Positions 7,094 to 9,545 of a stretch of 9,545 nucleotides of DNA are shown one piece after another. The position numbers were made by a program, and so were the translations under genes. Positions within the stretch are counted from its first letter, which is position 1; every line of letters begins with the position of its first letter. This stretch comes from JBNJEA01 sp051745395 (GTDB lineage Bacteria; Desulfobacterota; Desulfobacteria; Desulfobacterales; Desulfosalsimonadaceae): NCBI GenBank assembly GCA_051745395.1, contig JBNJEA010000115.1, positions 1 through 9,545 of the forward strand, given 5' to 3'. Below the pieces are notes generated by a model that was not told where the DNA came from, did not search any database, and saw only the letters and a program-made list of their open reading frames with translations.

Positions 7094-8077
7094 TTACGCC
7101 CCGTCGCGGATGTTTTCGAGTTCCTCGGCGATAATGCCCCGGAACATGTCGATTTTATACGCATTTTTTTCCAGCGGCCGGGCGCCGGCAACAGCGGCTT
7201 CGGCGGCCCCGGCAATGGTGCGGTCATCCAGCCGGCTGCCGACAATCTCCTTTTCCGCCTGCCGGCTGCGCCACGGCACCGGGGCGGCGCCGGATAACAC
7301 CACGCGGCCGGCGGCGACTTTGTCGCCGTCGAATTCCAGGGCCAGCGCAACGCCGGCCAGGGCAAAATCCCAGGCCTGCCGGGCGCGGACTTTCCGATAG
7401 CAACTGCGCAGCCGGGCAGACGGCGCCGGGATTTCAATATCGGTGATCACTTCACCGGGTTGTAAAACGGTTTCGGCCCGCACGTCCTGTTCGGGCGGCA
7501 CATGCAGGGATTCAACGGGGATGCGGCGCTTTCCGGCCGGCCCGGTCACCCGGACGGCCGCATTGAATGCCGTCAGCGGCGGGGCGGTATCCGATGGATG
7601 GGTGATATAGCAGATACCGCCGTGGCCGAAAATGGCATGAAACTGGTTTTCCCCCTCGACGGCGTAGCAGATCGGGCCGCCTTTGCGTAAACAATCAAAC
7701 TCGCCGCGGTAATACCAGCACCGGGGTTTCTGGCACAGGTTGCCGCCGAGGGTGCCCTGGTTGCGCAACTGGGGGCTGGCCACCTCCGAAGCGGCCTGGG
7801 CCAGACCGGGGTATTTTTTCCGGATCAGCCCGCTTTCGGCTATTTCGGTGATCGTGGTCAACGCGCCGATATTGACACCGCCGTCAGCGGTTTCGCCAAT
7901 GCCGTAGAGATCGTTTACACCGCTGATGCTGACCACTTTATTGACATCCATGATGCCTTCGCGCAGACACCCGATTAAATCGGTGCCGCCGGCATGCACG
8001 GCTGCGCCGCTGCTTTCGAGCTGTTTGACGGCATCGCCTATCTTTTCGGGACGGATATAGGAAAATTGGGGTAGCAC
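7094..8077 (-). CDS. Molybdenum hydroxylase FAD-binding subunit with [4Fe-4S] loop (PaoB-like)
   Basis: The medium subunit of a xanthine-dehydrogenase-family enzyme, which carries electrons from the [2Fe-2S] subunit through FAD to an acceptor. The 327 residues match E. coli PaoB (about 318). FAD motifs are AGGTDLI (29-35), GALTTITEI (71-79) and TLGGNL (109-114). Between 115 and 160 is a cysteine-rich loop with C115, C120, C129, C137 and C156, ending in HPSD. It resembles the extra [4Fe-4S] loop of PaoB and of 4-hydroxybenzoyl-CoA reductase. A C-terminal CO-dehydrogenase-flavoprotein-like domain follows (about 222-325). The start is GTG at 8077, with GGAGGG 7 bases upstream lying inside the preceding gene's last codons. 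Only 3 bases separate it from the large-subunit stop, so the two are translationally linked. The substrate cannot be read from this subunit. Confidence 0.92.
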   Translation of the reverse strand: MLPQFSYIRPEKIGDAVKQLESSGAAVHAGGTDLIGCLREGIMDVNKVVSISGVNDLYGIGETADGGVNIGALTTITEIAESGLIRKKYPGLAQAASEVASPQLRNQGTLGGNLCQKPRCWYYRGEFDCLRKGGPICYAVEGENQFHAIFGHGGICYITHPSDTAPPLTAFNAAVRVTGPAGKRRIPVESLHVPPEQDVRAETVLQPGEVITDIEIPAPSARLRSCYRKVRARQAWDFALAGVALALEFDGDKVAAGRVVLSGAAPVPWRSRQAEKEIVGSRLDDRTIAGAAEAAVAGARPLEKNAYKIDMFRGIIAEELENIRDGA

Positions 8078-8080
8078 GGG

Positions 8081-9013
8081 TTAACCCTCCGTTGTTTGCC
8101 GTTGGTTGGAAAGTTTGCGGCATATTTCCAGGGGATTGACCGGTGTTTTGTCAAACCGCACACCGGTGGCCATGTACAACGCATTGGCAATGGCGGCGGC
8201 TGTGGGAATGGTGACCGGTTCGCCCAGCCCCTTGGCGCCCGTATTGTTGGCCGCCGGGTCATCGATTTCAATGGGCAGGCTGCGCATGTCCACCGGCACG
8301 TCCAAGGCGGTGGGCAGCTTGTAATCATGCCAGTTCCGGTTGCACATCTTGCCGGTTTGCTTTTCATCGAGCTGCCGGAATTCCGTCAATCCGAAACCGA
8401 TGCCCATGACGATGCCGCCGAAAACCTGGTTGTCGTAAGTCAGCCGGTTCATTACCCGGCCGCTGTCATGGGCCCCGAGAAAGCGCAGCACCTTGACCTC
8501 TCCGCTTCTCGTATTGACTTCGACCTCGCAGAACTGGGCGGCAAACGGGTTGACGCTCTTGTTTTCCGGGTTGGGACCGCGATAGCCCACGCCCATGACC
8601 ACGCCGCGCTTGTTTAAGCCGTTGACTTCGTTGACCTTGACGGACTTGTCCGCATCCTGCGTCGAGACGATGCGCCGGCCGCGGTAGGCAAGCTCTTCGA
8701 CCGGCACTCCCAAATCCTCTCCTGCCATGGAAAGAATCTGTCGTTTGGCGTCGATGGCGGCATTGCGTACCGTGGGGGCTTCCGTGGGCACGGTCTTGCT
8801 GCCCCCGCTGGGTGTGGCGTACTGGGTGGTGCCGGTATCGGCGTTTTCAATCTGGATGACGTCGGGATCAACACCGAGTTCTTCGGCGGCGACCATGGCC
8901 ATCACGGTCTTGGTGCCGGTGCCGATGTCGCTTGCCCCCATGTTCAGGTTAATCGATCCGTCCTTAAAAATCTTGATCACCACCGTGGACGGCGGCCCGG
9001 GTGCGGCCTTCAT
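8081..9013 (-). pseudogene. Molybdopterin-binding large subunit, C-terminal part only (truncated xanthine dehydrogenase family)
   Basis: A 310-residue frame covering only the second molybdopterin-binding domain of a subunit that is normally about 700-780 residues. Visible motifs are GASDIGTGTKTVMA (26-39), SGGSKTVPTE (69-78), AHDSGRVMNRLTYDNQ (181-196) and KGLGEPVTIPTAAA (261-274), with the conserved catalytic-site glutamate at E265. The N-terminal half, with the GGxFG-type segment and much of the substrate channel, is absent. The frame opens at ATG 9013, in the middle of what is usually a glycine-rich run before PPSTVV. An in-frame TAA lies 9 bases upstream and the bases beyond are AT-rich and non-coding. 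AAGGGG is only 2 bases from the ATG, a poor ribosome site. A 5'-deleted remnant is most likely; a genuinely split subunit is the alternative. The sequence that remains is undamaged and tightly linked to the FAD subunit. Confidence 0.75.
8085..8090 (-). promoter_or_regulatory. Ribosome binding site deciding the GTG start of the FAD subunit
   Basis: GGAGGG on the - strand overlaps the end of the large-subunit coding region and stands 7 bases before the GTG at 8077. It supports both that start and coupling of the two genes. Confidence 0.75.
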
Positions 9014-9115
9014 TTCCCCTTAATTGCAGGTTGCGTATCTGCATATCCGTAAATCCATAAATCCGCAGGCGTCAAACACGACGCTTTCTTAAAACAAACG
9101 GCTGAAAGCCGGGAT

Positions 9116-9133
9116 ACGGGTTTACAAACCCGT
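9116..9133. repeat. Perfect 18-base palindrome
   Basis: ACGGGTTT and AAACCCGT are perfect inverted arms around AC. It lies about 100 bases upstream of the truncated large-subunit frame. It is either a regulator site or a small hairpin; no T tract follows on either strand, so a terminator is unlikely. Confidence 0.5.
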
Positions 9134-9235
9134 TAATGCTCCGTCTTGAAATTACCATCTTTCTCAGGTTCAAAATGATACTCAATATTAAATTCGAAAC
9201 ACGTACCCCGAAGGCACATGATTCTTGAACTCACC

Positions 9236-9310
9236 CTTCGTGTTCTTCGTGAACTTCGTGGTTAATTTGATTTGATGTTTATTACCACGAAGAGCACGAA
9301 GGGCACGAAG
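9236..9310. repeat. Long inverted repeat built of 9-base CACGAAG units
   Basis: The left arm has three CTTCGTG units at 9236, 9245 and 9254, exactly 9 bases apart, then GTTAAT. The right arm begins ATTACCACGAAG and has three CACGAAG units at 9286, 9295 and 9304, again 9 bases apart. The arms pair over about 30 bases, with mismatches only in the two bases between units and a one-base length difference near the loop (about 14 bases). From memory, CCACGAAG-type intergenic repeats recur in many environmental bacterial genomes; their origin is unclear to me. Confidence 0.75.
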
Positions 9311-9341
9311 ATATATGCATCGAATAAATGCCCGGAAAAAA

Positions 9342-9367
9342 CTAGCATATATTGAAGCCTAGCATAT
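9342..9367 (+). repeat. Short direct repeat CTAGCATAT
   Basis: CTAGCATAT occurs at 9342-9350 and 9359-9367, 17 bases apart start to start. It lies between the CACGAAG hairpin and the GC-rich hairpin, so it could be a duplicated target site or a recombinase or regulator site. Only two copies are present. Confidence 0.35.
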
Positions 9368-9388
9368 TATAAGGCAGTGATAAATCTG

Positions 9389-9404
9389 CCCGCCTAAAGG
9401 CGGG
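9389..9404. repeat. GC-rich hairpin CCCGCC-TAAA-GGCGGG
   Basis: A perfect 6-base-pair stem with a 4-base loop. On the - strand it reads as AAAGCCCCCGCCTTTAGGCG and onward, a form I associate with the right ends of IS200/IS605-type elements and the 3' ends of tnpB genes. No transposase motif is visible around it, so this link is only a suggestion. It lacks a proper T tract for an intrinsic terminator. Confidence 0.45.
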
Positions 9405-9545
9405 GGCTTTAACCTTGATTGAGGCCAGTGAAATTGCAATTCGTTTCCCTGACGGCGGTGCGGAAAAGCGGGTTTCCGAGCGGAAATTGAGGCTCGCAGA
9501 GGCTCCTGGAGCGAGGAAACTCCTTTTTCGCGCCGCCGATCAGCC

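Larger units (their letters stand above)
9014..9545. other. Hairpin- and repeat-rich region without a convincing gene
   Basis: About 530 bases, more AT-rich than the genes to its left, with stops in all frames up to about 9370. It contains three degenerate ATCCRTAA units (9045-9068), a hairpin GCGTC/GACGC (9069-9084), CGGCT/AGCCG (9099-9111), an 18-base palindrome (9116-9133), the large CACGAAG inverted repeat (9236-9310), two CTAGCATAT copies (9342-9367), and a CCCGCC/GGCGGG hairpin (9389-9404). Further right are CGGAAA/TTTCCG (9461-9478) and GCTCC/GGAGC (9502-9512). From about 9370 to the right edge both strands have an open frame, too short to judge; the + strand one reads LIEASEIAIRFPDGG from a TTG at 9415. 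Confidence 0.6.

Noticed and set aside
7021..7437. An N-terminal extension of the mocA-like frame to 339 codons
   Set aside because: It overlaps the FAD-subunit gene in another frame, has a proline/arginine-rich shadow composition, and the ATG at 7020 has an excellent ribosome site and a family-typical N-terminus.

Overview
The window carries eight protein-coding genes of a GC-rich Gram-negative bacterium. A GspF-type secretion platform protein implies a diderm. The E. coli-type aspartate-semialdehyde dehydrogenase, the PAS-rich hybrid kinase, the PaoB-type flavoprotein and the CACGAAG-rich intergenic hairpin together suggest a Desulfobacterota-like (former deltaproteobacterial) genome. That placement is inference from style; no marker gene here settles it.

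Layout. (1) 1-1591, + strand: the 3' part of a membrane protein with a HEAT-like C-terminus, overlapped by a CPBP (CAAX-type) intramembrane protease. (2) 1597-3660, - strand: a PAS-PAS-HisKA-HATPase-REC hybrid sensor kinase, convergent with the protease gene. (3) 3820-4935, - strand: asd, with all four expected active-site residues. (4) 4936-5178: an AT-rich divergent promoter region with a sigma-70-like promoter on each strand and candidate operator repeats. (5) 5179-6408, + strand: a lone gspF, isolated from other secretion genes. (6) 6418-9013, - strand: a molybdenum-hydroxylase (xanthine dehydrogenase family) locus read as truncated large subunit, FAD/[4Fe-4S] subunit, then MocA-like cytidylyltransferase. 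(7) 9014-9545: no convincing gene, but a cluster of hairpins and repeats.

How the genes work together. The last three genes form one functional unit: a molybdenum hydroxylase that oxidises an aldehyde, N-heterocycle or similar substrate, plus the enzyme that would mature its cofactor. The large subunit lacks its N-terminal half and no [2Fe-2S] subunit is visible, so the locus looks like a remnant or an unusual split gene. asd supplies the branch-point step to lysine/diaminopimelate, threonine and methionine. The sensor kinase lies downstream of asd on the same strand after a 159-base gap, with no functional link evident. The HEAT/CPBP pair is probably co-translated and acts in the inner membrane on an unknown substrate.

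No clear novel defence, CRISPR or mobile system was found. The points most worth following are the abrupt 5' end of the molybdopterin subunit next to the hairpin-rich region, and the symmetrical 9-base-periodic repeat within that region.
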